A stretch of DNA of 64,000 bases, taken from NCBI RefSeq assembly GCF_036421855.1, contig NZ_JAZGOK010000006.1. One strand, given 5' to 3'. Source of the stretch: Georgenia_B sunbinii. Lineage in GTDB: Bacteria > Actinomycetota > Actinomycetes > Actinomycetales > Actinomycetaceae. The position numbers and the translations under genes are program-made. The notes beneath the pieces are model-generated. The model had not been told where the DNA came from. It searched no databases and was given only the letters and a program-made list of their open reading frames with translations. Positions 44,365 to 53,173 of the stretch are shown in pieces (position 1 is the first letter of the stretch; each line of letters opens with the position of its first letter).

Positions 44365-45294
44365 ATGGGACTGAGATCGACATTCCGCACTGCGGCCACC
44401 GGCATGCTTGCCGCGGCTCTCGTAGCATCGGGAGCGCTGGCCACGGGGATACTCACGCGTCAGGACGCCCGGGACAACAGCTACGCGGCCTGCCGCGGTA
44501 CCGACCCTGACTGCTACAACGACTGGCGCGAGGACGACGGCGAGACCCGGGTACTCGTGTACTCGCGCACCGTCGGCCCACGCCACGCACACCTGGGCAC
44601 CGCACTCGGGCCCGGGCTCAACCCCGAGCTCGGCGCGAACAACGTCGCCCAGCAGGGCATGGTCAACTGGGGCGAGGAGTACGGCTTCGACGTCGACTGG
44701 ACCGAGGACCACACCTGGATGAACTCGGCGGGGCGGCTTCGCCCCTACGACGCCGTCATCTTCCTCAGCTCGACGCGCGACACCCTCGACGACAACGCGC
44801 AGACCGCACTCATGCAGTACGTGCGCAGCGGTGGTGGCTTTGTCGGCATCCACAACGCCTTCGGCACCGAGTACCACTGGGAGTGGTACGAGGGGCTGCT
44901 CGGCGGCACCAACTTCTACGACCACGGCCGCCACCAGGAGGGCACGGTCACCGTCAACGCCCGTCGGGACGTGACGACGACGCACCTGCCGAGCCGGTTC
45001 ACCTTCAAGGACGAGTGGTACAACCTCTACCCCTACCCGAGCGAGGTCCGGGTGCTGCTCAGCGTCGACGAGTCGAGCTGGGAGATCCCGAAGACTTCGG
45101 GCCACCCCGGTCACGGCCGCGAGCACCCTGTCTCGTGGTGCCAGTACTACGACGGCGGACGCGCCTTCCTCACCACGCTGGGCCACGACGTCGCCCTGTG
45201 GACCGAGGCACCTCTCGTCGGTGGCGCAGAGATCAAGGAACACATCGTCCAGGGCGTGCTCAGCGCCGCTGGCGAGCAGCCGTTCTGCCGGTGA
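44365..45294 (+). CDS. Secreted ThuA domain protein
   Basis: A 309-residue protein: signal peptide or anchor (about 9-28), then a ThuA-like domain (about 50-300) of class I glutamine-amidotransferase-like fold (TRVLVYSRT..RHAHLG, YDAVIFLSSTRDTL, GGGFVGIHNAFGTEYHW). ThuA homologues are linked to trehalose and other sugar utilisation, often in secreted forms, but their reaction is not settled. ATG at 44365 has GGAGGGGACA. First of three genes with a PQQ dehydrogenase; an IclR-type site precedes it. Confidence 0.85.
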   Translation: MGLRSTFRTAATGMLAAALVASGALATGILTRQDARDNSYAACRGTDPDCYNDWREDDGETRVLVYSRTVGPRHAHLGTALGPGLNPELGANNVAQQGMVNWGEEYGFDVDWTEDHTWMNSAGRLRPYDAVIFLSSTRDTLDDNAQTALMQYVRSGGGFVGIHNAFGTEYHWEWYEGLLGGTNFYDHGRHQEGTVTVNARRDVTTTHLPSRFTFKDEWYNLYPYPSEVRVLLSVDESSWEIPKTSGHPGHGREHPVSWCQYYDGGRAFLTTLGHDVALWTEAPLVGGAEIKEHIVQGVLSAAGEQPFCR

Positions 45295-45300
45295 CACCAC

Positions 45301-45340
45301 CACGGACGTCCCCGGTCCAGCGCAGCCGGGGACGTCCGTG
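45301..45340 (+). terminator. Intercistronic hairpin between ThuA and PQQ genes
   Basis: CACGGACGTCCCCGG pairs exactly with CCGGGGACGTCCGTG across ten bases. It follows the ThuA stop by six bases and could be a terminator, or a stabilising or attenuating element in the operon. No T tract. Confidence 0.75.
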
Positions 45341-45376
45341 CGCAACGCAACGATGCGCCAACCAACGGGGAGAAAA

Positions 45377-47530
45377 ATGGATAACGCAATTTCACGCAGA
45401 AGTCTCGTCAAGGGGATGACCGCGGCCGGGCTGGGAGCGGTCCTCGCGGCCAGCACGCCGATGGCCGCGACCGCCGCGCCGCCGCGGCCACGGAGCGTCG
45501 GTGGGCTGGCGACCGGCACCGAGCCGGTCCAGCTGGTCCACGCCACTGTCCCCGCCGACGCGAACTTCCCGACGATCGGGGGCAACCTCGGCAACCAGAA
45601 CTACACGGCGCTCGACGGGATCCACCGGGGCAACGTGCGCCGGCTCGGCGGGGCGTGGCTCAACCACATCGAGGGTGGCCTGAAGTCCGGCAGCAGCCAG
45701 AGCGGGCTGGTCGTCGTCGACGGCGTCATCTTCATCGAGTCGGCCCTGGGCAACGTCCACGCGGTCGACGGCCGGACCGGCGAGACGCTGTGGACCTACA
45801 CCCAGACCCGCGGCACGCTCACCCGCCGCGGCGTCGCCGTCGGGCAGGGCCTGGTCTTCACCCACGGCAAGGGCAGCTGGGTCATCGCGCTCGACCAGAA
45901 GACCGGCGAGGTGGTCTGGGAACGCCAGATCACCGGCTACGGCAGCATGGAGAAGGTGGCCGTCACCTACCACGACGGCAAGCTGCTGCTCGGCACCCAC
46001 AACTCCGGCCGAGCGGCCGGCCTGTGCGTCGACGCCTCGAACGGCGACGTCATCTGGGCGTTCTGGGGAGCCCCCGGTCCCGGTGACGCACAGTTCGGCA
46101 CCTGGGCCGGGGACTCGTGGATGGACGGTGGGGCGACACCCTGGCTGCACCCCGCCGTCGACCCGGACCTTGGGATGGTCTACTGGACCTTCGGCAATGC
46201 CCGGGGCAACCCCTCCTCGCAGGACGGCTCGGGGCGCGAGGGGATGAACCTCTTCGCCAACTCCATCGTCGCCACCGACCTGCGCACCGGCGCCTACATC
46301 TGGCACTTCCAGTCGGTGCACCACGACATCTGGGACATGGACAACTCGATGAACCCGGTGCTCGCCGACGTCGAGATCGACGGCGAGGAACGCCAGCTGG
46401 TCATCTACGGCAGCAAAACTGGGATGTACTACATCCTCGACCGCACCGACGGCTCCGCCCCGCTGGGCATCGACGAGCTGCCGGTGCCCCAGGAGCCTCG
46501 GCAGAAGACCTGGCCCACCCAGCCCTACCCGCGCCAGGGCGCCTGGACCGAGACCCGGCCGGTGGAGCAGCCACTGGGCACCGAGGTGCCCGGCCACCCG
46601 GCGCGCGCCGTGCCGAACTACGTCGTCGCCTCGCTGTACACACCGCACTGGGACGTGCCGATCCTGTCGATCCCGGGGCACGGTGGCGGCGCGGACTGGT
46701 CCGCGCAGTCGTTCAGCCACAGCACCGGGATGATCTACACCGGGTACGGCTACGTGGCCGCCGCACACTCGCTCACCGAGAGCAGCAACGGGCTGCGCCC
46801 GCCGGGCGAGTACCAGACCGGTGGGGTCGTCGCCGTGGACGTCAGCACCAACGAGGTGGCGTGGAAGCAGCGCCTGCCCTACTCCCTCGCCCACGGCAAC
46901 GGCATCCTCACCACCGCCGCGGACCTTGCCTTCATCGGCATGCCCGACGGGAACCTGCTGTGCCTGGACGCCCGGTCCGGGCGGGAGATCTGGCGGTTCC
47001 AGACCGGCGCCGCGATCAGCGCCAGCCCGGTGATGTACGAGGTCGACGGCGAGCAGTACCTCGCCGTCTACGCCGGCGGTACCAGCATCCCGTACGGCAA
47101 CAGCGCGCCCCGGGGCGACAACCTCTGGGCGTTCAAGATCGGTGGCTCCGTCCCGGCGCTGCCGGCCCCGCCGCCGCCGGTGGTGCGGCGTCCGGTGTCC
47201 GGCGGGCCGGTCGAGGGGGCGGACGTGAACAACACGGTCACCCTCGCCCGGACGTACAACGCCAACACCGGGATCATCGGCTCGGAGGAGTCCACCGCCG
47301 TCGCCGGCATGGCACCCACCCACCTCCGGGTGCCGGTCGGCACGACGGTCACCTTCGTCAACCCGGCCGACAACGTCCATGTCCACTCCGCGACGCAGTT
47401 CTTCGAGGGCCTGTTCAACCCGCAGCTGGCCCCCGGTGAGTCGTTCGAGTACACCTTCACCGACCGCGGGGAGTTCTTCTACAACGACTCCCACAGCGGG
47501 CGTCCCACCGGCAAGGTCGAGGTCTACTGA
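45377..47530 (+). CDS. Tat-exported PQQ-dependent dehydrogenase fused to a cupredoxin-like domain
   Basis: 717 residues. The twin-arginine signal ISRRSLVKG with a hydrophobic region is followed by an eight-blade quinoprotein propeller (about 50-585) with repeated Trp-rich blade ends, HHDIWDMDNS, and GSKTGMYYILDR. These match PQQ alcohol dehydrogenases. The C-terminal about 100 residues are cupredoxin-like: a VHVHSA histidine region is present, but the expected Cys ligand is missing (EFFYNDSHSGRPTG), so the type 1 copper site is probably lost. Likely oxidises an alcohol or aldehyde outside the cell. The longer upstream frame lacks an RBS; GGGGAG precedes the ATG. No PQQ biosynthesis genes in the window. 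Confidence 0.88.
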   Translation: MDNAISRRSLVKGMTAAGLGAVLAASTPMAATAAPPRPRSVGGLATGTEPVQLVHATVPADANFPTIGGNLGNQNYTALDGIHRGNVRRLGGAWLNHIEGGLKSGSSQSGLVVVDGVIFIESALGNVHAVDGRTGETLWTYTQTRGTLTRRGVAVGQGLVFTHGKGSWVIALDQKTGEVVWERQITGYGSMEKVAVTYHDGKLLLGTHNSGRAAGLCVDASNGDVIWAFWGAPGPGDAQFGTWAGDSWMDGGATPWLHPAVDPDLGMVYWTFGNARGNPSSQDGSGREGMNLFANSIVATDLRTGAYIWHFQSVHHDIWDMDNSMNPVLADVEIDGEERQLVIYGSKTGMYYILDRTDGSAPLGIDELPVPQEPRQKTWPTQPYPRQGAWTETRPVEQPLGTEVPGHPARAVPNYVVASLYTPHWDVPILSIPGHGGGADWSAQSFSHSTGMIYTGYGYVAAAHSLTESSNGLRPPGEYQTGGVVAVDVSTNEVAWKQRLPYSLAHGNGILTTAADLAFIGMPDGNLLCLDARSGREIWRFQTGAAISASPVMYEVDGEQYLAVYAGGTSIPYGNSAPRGDNLWAFKIGGSVPALPAPPPPVVRRPVSGGPVEGADVNNTVTLARTYNANTGIIGSEESTAVAGMAPTHLRVPVGTTVTFVNPADNVHVHSATQFFEGLFNPQLAPGESFEYTFTDRGEFFYNDSHSGRPTGKVEVY

Positions 47531-47594
47531 TGGACCTCGCGTGCCGTGCCAGCGGGCAGCCGTCCCGTCCCTCTACCCAACCCTTGGAGAAGTC

Positions 47595-48569
47595 ATGAAG
47601 AGATTGACAAGTGTCCTGCTCGGCACGCTGCTGCTCGTCAGCGTCGGTGCGATGGGCCCGGCACAGGCCGCGCTCACCACCCAGTGCGTCGGGGAGGCCG
47701 GCGCGGTCACCGTGCCCGGTGACCTCGTGGTGCCGGCCGGCAAGGCGTGCTCACTCACCGGCACCACGATCGATGGCAACGTCCGGGTCGCCGCGGGCGC
47801 CGACCTCGTCGCCGACGGCATCACGGTCACCGGCAACGTCACCGTCCAGGCCGACGGCTACCTCGACCTCACCGGCTCCGCGGTGGCGGGCAACGTCATC
47901 AACCGGGGCGCCTACGGGGTGTACCTCGACGGCACCGCGCTCAACGCCTACACGGCGACGGCGGCCGTCAACCCGGACACCTTCCTTTCGTCCCACGGGT
48001 CGTCCTTCACCGGCCGGGTCGCGGTGGGCGGTGGCTCGTTCCTCCTCGAGAGCTCGACGGTCGACCGCTTCGTCGACGTCACCGAGGCGTACTACGCCGA
48101 TGTCCTCGACTCGGTGATCGGCGGCGCGCTCACCGTTGCCGGCAACGAGTACGGCGCGATGGTCTGCGGCAGCGAGGTCGACGGTCACGCGTCGTTCAGC
48201 AGCAACGACTACGGTGTCCAGCTCGGCGCCGGCGGCTCCCTCGGCGTCTGCCAGCAGGGCTCGAGCGTCTGGGGCGGGAACGTCACGGTGTCCGACACGA
48301 CCGGTGCCGTGCAGGTGACGGACAACATCGTCCGCGGCGACCTCGGCGGCGCCGGCAACACCACGGTGACCGCGAGCGACAACCGGGTCCGCGGTGAGCT
48401 GCAGGGGCAGTTCGCCGAGCAGACCCAGCAGCGCGCCATGCGCATGCAGCTCGACGCCCGGGCCGGCGCCCAGGCCGACGCAGCCCGCGACGTCGTCGAC
48501 GCGCTGCGCGAGGAGCGGCTCGGCCAGGCCGAGCAGCTGGCGGAGCTGGCCGGACCTGCCGGTCTCTGA
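47595..48569 (+). CDS. Secreted beta-solenoid-like repeat protein
   Basis: A 324-residue protein with a Sec signal (cut after GPAQA at about 25). Residues about 30-275 are short repeating strands with many Gly/Asn/Thr/Val turns (GNVRVAAGADLVADG, GNVTVQADGYLD), typical of a right-handed beta-helix; Cys occurs in a few positions. About 275-324 is a charged amphipathic helix. ATG at 47595 has TTGGAGAAG. It ends the ThuA-PQQ block and is followed by a strong terminator. No enzyme motif seen; a wall or matrix partner of the dehydrogenase is possible. Confidence 0.75.
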   Translation: MKRLTSVLLGTLLLVSVGAMGPAQAALTTQCVGEAGAVTVPGDLVVPAGKACSLTGTTIDGNVRVAAGADLVADGITVTGNVTVQADGYLDLTGSAVAGNVINRGAYGVYLDGTALNAYTATAAVNPDTFLSSHGSSFTGRVAVGGGSFLLESSTVDRFVDVTEAYYADVLDSVIGGALTVAGNEYGAMVCGSEVDGHASFSSNDYGVQLGAGGSLGVCQQGSSVWGGNVTVSDTTGAVQVTDNIVRGDLGGAGNTTVTASDNRVRGELQGQFAEQTQQRAMRMQLDARAGAQADAARDVVDALREERLGQAEQLAELAGPAGL

Positions 48570-48579
48570 CCCCGTCGAT

Positions 48580-48620
48580 GGGAGTGCCCCGGTGATCATC
48601 GCGATCACCGGGGCACTCCC
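48580..48620 (+). terminator. Strong hairpin terminator
   Basis: GGGAGTGCCCCGGTGATC pairs fully with GATCACCGGGGCACTCCC over five loop bases, followed by GTCTTT. It ends the ThuA-PQQ-repeat-protein block and stands between convergent genes. Confidence 0.92.
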
Positions 48621-48706
48621 GTCTTTGCGTCTGGGGCGCGGCCCGGCGGTGCTGCTGGTCACCGGGGCTCCCCTCGCCGCGACCGTCTGCGTCGCGGCGG
48701 TGGGGC

Positions 48707-49525
48707 TCAGCCCTCGTCGGGCCGGATGTAGGCCGGCAGGATCTCGCGCGGGACGGGTCCCTTGATCCGCCGTCCGCCCTGGGTCTCCTCCCAGGCGTGG
48801 GCGAGGATGCCGACCGAGCGGCCGAGCACGAACAGGCCGCGGGCCAGCTCCGGCGCAATGCCGAGCTCGGCATAGATGATGGCAGTGACGCCGTCGACGT
48901 TGATCGGGATCGGCCGTGAGCGGCCCTCGTTGAGCAGGCGTTCGACGGTGAGGGCGGCGTCGAGGTGCCGGCCGTCGATCGTCCCGGCGGCCCGGGCGAC
49001 GTCCAGCAGCTCGAGGATCGGCGCACGTCGGGGGTCTACCGGGTGGAACCGGTGGCCGAAGCCCGGCAGGTACCGCGAGCGCTGGCGCCACTGCGCCATG
49101 ACCTCAGCGGCGGCGGCGTCCGGGGAAGCCGCGTCGCCCTGCGCCGCCACGATCTCGTTGAGCAGCTGCACGCACTGCTGACCGGCGCCGCCGTGCACGT
49201 CCCCGAGCACATTGATGCCGTTGGCGATGGCGTTGTTGAGCCCCACCCCGCAGGTCGCCGCCATCCTCGCCGACGCGATCGACGGGGCCTGCGGGCCGTG
49301 GTCGACGGCGGCGACGAGCGCCGCCTCCAGCAGCCGGAGCCGCTGCGGTGACGGCTCGGTACCGATGACCAGGAGCCACATCACCTCGGTGAACGACCGT
49401 TCCGCGAGGAGCTCCTGGATCGGGTGGCCGCGCAGCTCGATGGTGCCCGGGCCGATCTCGCTGACCGAGGTGGCCCACCAGTGCGCGACCGCACCCGTCG
49501 GGTCGATCTGCGCGCTGGTGCTCAT
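48707..49525 (-). CDS. Citryl-CoA lyase / citrate synthase-like enzyme
   Basis: A 272-residue short citrate synthase-fold protein. Catalytic-type residues are visible: His in NVLGDVHGGAGQ, His in LPGFGHRFHPVDPR and Asp in INVDGVTAII. Short members of this family are annotated as citryl-CoA lyases, which split citryl-CoA or related acyl-CoAs into oxaloacetate-like and acetyl-CoA products. The start overlaps the CoA-transferase stop as ATGA. Paired with that enzyme, it could activate and then cleave a di- or tricarboxylate. Confidence 0.85.
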   Translation of the reverse strand: MSTSAQIDPTGAVAHWWATSVSEIGPGTIELRGHPIQELLAERSFTEVMWLLVIGTEPSPQRLRLLEAALVAAVDHGPQAPSIASARMAATCGVGLNNAIANGINVLGDVHGGAGQQCVQLLNEIVAAQGDAASPDAAAAEVMAQWRQRSRYLPGFGHRFHPVDPRRAPILELLDVARAAGTIDGRHLDAALTVERLLNEGRSRPIPINVDGVTAIIYAELGIAPELARGLFVLGRSVGILAHAWEETQGGRRIKGPVPREILPAYIRPDEG

Positions 49526-50703
49526 GCCACTCCTCCGGGAGTCGGGTCGACCATCCGGCGGTCCGCCAGGTGGTTGTGCTCGCCAAGGAGCGGTGGCCGC
49601 GCCCGGGGCCGCAGGCTCTGCCCGTCGACCTGGACGCCGTTGCCGATGACGGTGAGCGTGCGGTCCGGCTTGCCCGGGAACTCGAGGTCGTTGACGAAGC
49701 CTCGCTGGACCAGCTGGGGCAGCTCGAGGGCTTGCGGCACGGTGAGGATGCGCGCCGCGGGGACTCCGCGCGCGGCAAAACGGTCCTCCCACTCTTCCGC
49801 GGTGCGGGTCGCCAGCACGCGGTTGAGCTCGACCGACAGGTCCTCCCGGTGCACCTTGCGTGCCTCTCGGGTGGCGAACCGTGGGTCGCCGACGAGGTCC
49901 TCACGGCCGACGACCTCGCACAGCGCCTCGAACTGCGCCTGGCGGTTGGCGGAGATGTTCAGCGAGCCGTCCTGCGCGGTGAAGGTCCCCGACGGGGCCG
50001 CGGTGAAGTTGTCGTTGCCCATCGGGCGCGGCTCGACGCCGCCACCGAGGTAGTTGCTCACCGCCCAGCCCATCGCGGAGATGGTGGCCTCGAGCATCGA
50101 GACGTCGATGACCGCTCCGGCGCCGCCGCGCTGGCGGCCGACGAGAGTGGCGCAGACGGCAAGCGCCGCCATCAACCCACCGACCGAGTCCGCGACCGGG
50201 AAGCCGACGCGCAGCGGTGCGGTGTCAGGGGTGCCGGTGATGCTCATCATCCCCGACAGCCCCTGGATGATCTGGTCGTACGCCGGGCGCTGGCTCAGCG
50301 GCCCGGTCTGGCCGAAGCCCGAGATCGCGCAGTAGACCAGGCCCGGGGTGACGAGCTGCAGCTGCTCGGCGTCGAGGCCGAGGCGAGCCATCACCCCCGG
50401 CCGGAAGTTCTCCACGACGACGTCGGCCTCGCGGACCATCTCGAGGAAGGCGGCCTTGCCGTCGGGGTCCTTGAGGTTGATCTCCACCGACTTCTTGCCG
50501 GAGTTCTGGGCGAGGTAGGACGTCCCCACGAGCTCGGCGTTGAGCGCGGCGTCGGGTCCCAGCTGGCGGGCGAGGTCGCCCCGCCCCGGCTGCTCCACCT
50601 TGATGACCTCGGCACCGAACAGTGCCAGGTGATAGGTGCAGTAGGGCCCTGCGAGCACGTTGGTCAGATCGAGGACACGAATACCTTCCAGCGGCAGTGC
50701 CAT
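49522..50703 (-). CDS. CaiB/BaiF family CoA-transferase
   Basis: A 393-residue class III CoA transferase. The N-terminal LEGIRVLDLTNVLAGPY and FGAEVIKVEQP segments, VVENFRPGVM and Asp143 in PAYDQIIQGLSG (the nucleophile position in formyl-CoA transferase) are present. It moves CoA between carboxylic acids. Partner of the citryl-CoA lyase; both follow the IclR gene by 47 bases on the same strand. Acceptor acid unknown. Confidence 0.92.
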   Translation of the reverse strand: MALPLEGIRVLDLTNVLAGPYCTYHLALFGAEVIKVEQPGRGDLARQLGPDAALNAELVGTSYLAQNSGKKSVEINLKDPDGKAAFLEMVREADVVVENFRPGVMARLGLDAEQLQLVTPGLVYCAISGFGQTGPLSQRPAYDQIIQGLSGMMSITGTPDTAPLRVGFPVADSVGGLMAALAVCATLVGRQRGGAGAVIDVSMLEATISAMGWAVSNYLGGGVEPRPMGNDNFTAAPSGTFTAQDGSLNISANRQAQFEALCEVVGREDLVGDPRFATREARKVHREDLSVELNRVLATRTAEEWEDRFAARGVPAARILTVPQALELPQLVQRGFVNDLEFPGKPDRTLTVIGNGVQVDGQSLRPRARPPLLGEHNHLADRRMVDPTPGGVA

Positions 50704-50750
50704 GTGCGAGCTCTCCGGGATCTACTAGAGGGGTAAGACGAGAGGTGGCG

Positions 50751-51569
50751 CTACTCGGTGGTGCGCAACGGGTGGTCGAAGCCGAGCGAGGCGAAGGTCG
50801 CCGCCGCCTCGGTGAGCCGTGCCGCGAGGCGAGGGACGTGGTCGGCCGGGAAGCGCGTGGTCGGCCCGCTGAAGGACAGCGCCGCGGTCACCGTGCCCGG
50901 CGTCGGCATCACCGGGACGGCCACCGCTGAGAGGCCGGCCTCCCGCTCGCCGTGACTCTGGGCGAAGCCGTCGACGGCGCACCGGCGGACGTCGCGGACG
51001 AACTCCTCCACCGCGGCGTCCCCGACCGACGGGCCGTCGAACAGCCGACGGATGACGTCGTCGTCGGTGGTCGCCAGCAACGCCTTGGACGAGGCGCCCA
51101 TCGACAGCGGCAGCCGGTCACCGATCCGCACGACGTGACGCAGCGGCAGCGGGCTCTCCTCCTGCGCGACGCAGATCCGGGTGTCGCCACGGCGGATGTA
51201 GAGGTTGACGGTCTCTTCGTGCTCCGCCGCCAGCTCGCGCATGACGCGTCGCGCCGGCTCTGGCAGCTCCCACGCCTGGTGGATGGTGAACCCCCAGCGC
51301 CACAGGCCCGGGCCCGGCACCAGGCCGCGCGACGTCGTCGCCAGCAGGCCGTAGCTCTCCAGCGTGGCGAGCAACCGGATCACGGTGGTCTTCGCCAGGC
51401 CGGTGGCCTCGACGATCTCCCCGATGGTGCGTGACTGGTTCGCGCCGTCGGTGAACAGCGCCATGATGTCGAGCGCGCGCGACACGCTCCGTACCGTCTG
51501 GTCGCCCTGCTGCCCGTCGGCGTCCTGCCTGCCTCGAGCGCCTGGCTTTCGCGCCATGTTGTCCGACAT
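50751..51569 (-). CDS. IclR family transcriptional regulator
   Basis: A 272-residue regulator: winged helix at about 24-80 (EIVEATGLAKTTVIRLLATLESYGLL) and a ligand-binding IclR/GAF-like domain to the end (RIGDRLPLSMGASSKALLA is a typical segment). It is divergently transcribed from the aldehyde-dehydrogenase operon and leads the CoA-transferase/lyase pair. Twin TGGTCCACC sites in the divergent gap and a related palindrome upstream of the ThuA gene are its likely targets. Confidence 0.93.
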   Translation of the reverse strand: MSDNMARKPGARGRQDADGQQGDQTVRSVSRALDIMALFTDGANQSRTIGEIVEATGLAKTTVIRLLATLESYGLLATTSRGLVPGPGLWRWGFTIHQAWELPEPARRVMRELAAEHEETVNLYIRRGDTRICVAQEESPLPLRHVVRIGDRLPLSMGASSKALLATTDDDVIRRLFDGPSVGDAAVEEFVRDVRRCAVDGFAQSHGEREAGLSAVAVPVMPTPGTVTAALSFSGPTTRFPADHVPRLAARLTEAAATFASLGFDHPLRTTE

Positions 51570-51618
51570 CGGTGACTCCGCCCCTTGCGTATCCGGCTGG
51601 TTCGGATTACGTTAACAC

Positions 51619-51639
51619 TGGTCCACCCAATGGTCCACC
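51619..51639 (+). promoter_or_regulatory. Putative IclR operator, divergent gap
   Basis: Two direct TGGTCCACC copies, at 51619-51627 and 51631-51639, twelve bases apart, in the gap between iclR and the aldehyde dehydrogenase gene. The minus strand reads GGTGGACCATT, matching GGTGGACCATC upstream of the ThuA gene. Confidence 0.55.
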
Positions 51640-51670
51640 AGGGCCGTCTAGTGGTTTGTGAGGTTATCCA

Positions 51671-53173
51671 ATGGCGGAAGCCGTACCAGTGACAACAGGC
51701 GTCGACACGCCATCTCCCTATGAGGTGGCGTCCTTCGTCGACGGCGAGTGGCGGCAGACCGGCGAGGTGAGCGAGCGCCTGGGCCCCTTCCGCCGGGAGA
51801 CCGTCAGCCGGGCCGCGGTGGCCGACATCGGCCTCGCGCAGACCGCACTGCGGTCCGCCGCGGCCCACCGGGCCACGGTCGCCACCCTGCCGCCGTCCGA
51901 CCGGGCGGACATCCTCGAGCGGGCCGCCGACCTCACCGACGAGCGCAGCGACGACCTCGCGCGCCGGCTCGCCCTCGAGCTCGGCAAGCCGGTGCGCGAC
52001 GGGCGTGGCGAGGCGCTGCGGGTGGCGGCGACCTTCCGGATCGCCGCGGCAGAGACGCGCCGCCTCGGCGGTGCCGTGCTGCCGGCCGAGGGCTGGCCGC
52101 TCGGCCGGGGCACCACCGTGCTCACCCGGACCACGCCGGTCGGCGTCGTGCTGGCCATCACCCCCTTCAACGCACCGGCCAACCTCCTCGCCCACAAGGT
52201 CGCGGCCTCCTTCGGCGCCGGCAACACCACCGTCATCAAGTCCCCGCCGCAGGCACCGGCCGCCACCTCCGCGGTGGTGGAGACCCTGCTCGACGCGGGC
52301 CTGCCGGCGGGCGCCGTCCAGCTGCTGCACGGCGGCGCGGACATCGGTGCCCACCTGTGCGCGGCACCCGAGGTGAACGCGGTCGCCTTCACCGGATCGG
52401 CCGCCGCCGGCGCCGCGGTGGCCCGAGCCGCCGGCCCCAAGCGCACCGTCCTCGAGCTCGGCGGCAACGCCGCCACCATCGTGCACGCCGACGCCGACGT
52501 CGCCGCCGCGGCGGCCGCCTGCGCCCGCACCGGCTACAGCAACTCGGGCCAGAGCTGCGTCTCGGTGCAGCGGGTGTACGTCCACCGGTCCCGCCTCGCG
52601 GAGTTCGAGGAGGCGTTCGTGGCGCAGGTGAAGAGGCTCGTCGTCGGCGACCCGCTCGACGAGGCCACCGACGTCGGCTCGATGGTCGACGACGACGCGG
52701 CCGTGCGGGTGGTCGACTGGCTCGAGGAGTCACTCGGCCACGGCGGCCGCATCGCGGCCGGCGGGGTGCGCACGCACGCCACCGTGACACCGGCCGTCGT
52801 GCTCGGCCCGGCGCCCGCCGCGCGGGTGGTACAGGAGGAGATCTTCGGCCCCGCCGTCGTCGTGCTGCCCTACGACGACCTCGACAGCGTCGTCACCGCC
52901 TGCAACGAGAGCCGGTACGGCCTGCAGGCCGGGCTGTTCACCAACGACGTCGGGACCATCTTCGACCTGTGGCGCCGGCTCGAGGTCGGCGCGCTCGTCG
53001 TCAACGGACCCTCCAACCACCGCCTCGACCACATCCCGTTCGGCGGGGTGAAGGACTCCGGCATCGGGCGGGAGTCCCCCGCCTTCATGATCGACGACTT
53101 CTCGACGACGTCGACCCTGCATCTGCGTGGCATCAGCCTGTGGAGCCCAACGAACGTCCGGGAGGACCGATGA
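51671..53173 (+). CDS. Aldehyde dehydrogenase family protein
   Basis: A 500-residue NAD(P)-dependent aldehyde dehydrogenase. Catalytic Cys296 (NSGQSC) and general base Glu262 (LELGGN) are present, as are PFNAPANLLAHK and PFGGVKDSGIGRE. Substrate unknown. It is the first gene of a plus-strand operon with a ThDP enzyme and a TRAP transporter. Its stop overlaps the next start (ATGA). Operator-like sites lie just upstream. Confidence 0.95.
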   Translation: MAEAVPVTTGVDTPSPYEVASFVDGEWRQTGEVSERLGPFRRETVSRAAVADIGLAQTALRSAAAHRATVATLPPSDRADILERAADLTDERSDDLARRLALELGKPVRDGRGEALRVAATFRIAAAETRRLGGAVLPAEGWPLGRGTTVLTRTTPVGVVLAITPFNAPANLLAHKVAASFGAGNTTVIKSPPQAPAATSAVVETLLDAGLPAGAVQLLHGGADIGAHLCAAPEVNAVAFTGSAAAGAAVARAAGPKRTVLELGGNAATIVHADADVAAAAAACARTGYSNSGQSCVSVQRVYVHRSRLAEFEEAFVAQVKRLVVGDPLDEATDVGSMVDDDAAVRVVDWLEESLGHGGRIAAGGVRTHATVTPAVVLGPAPAARVVQEEIFGPAVVVLPYDDLDSVVTACNESRYGLQAGLFTNDVGTIFDLWRRLEVGALVVNGPSNHRLDHIPFGGVKDSGIGRESPAFMIDDFSTTSTLHLRGISLWSPTNVREDR

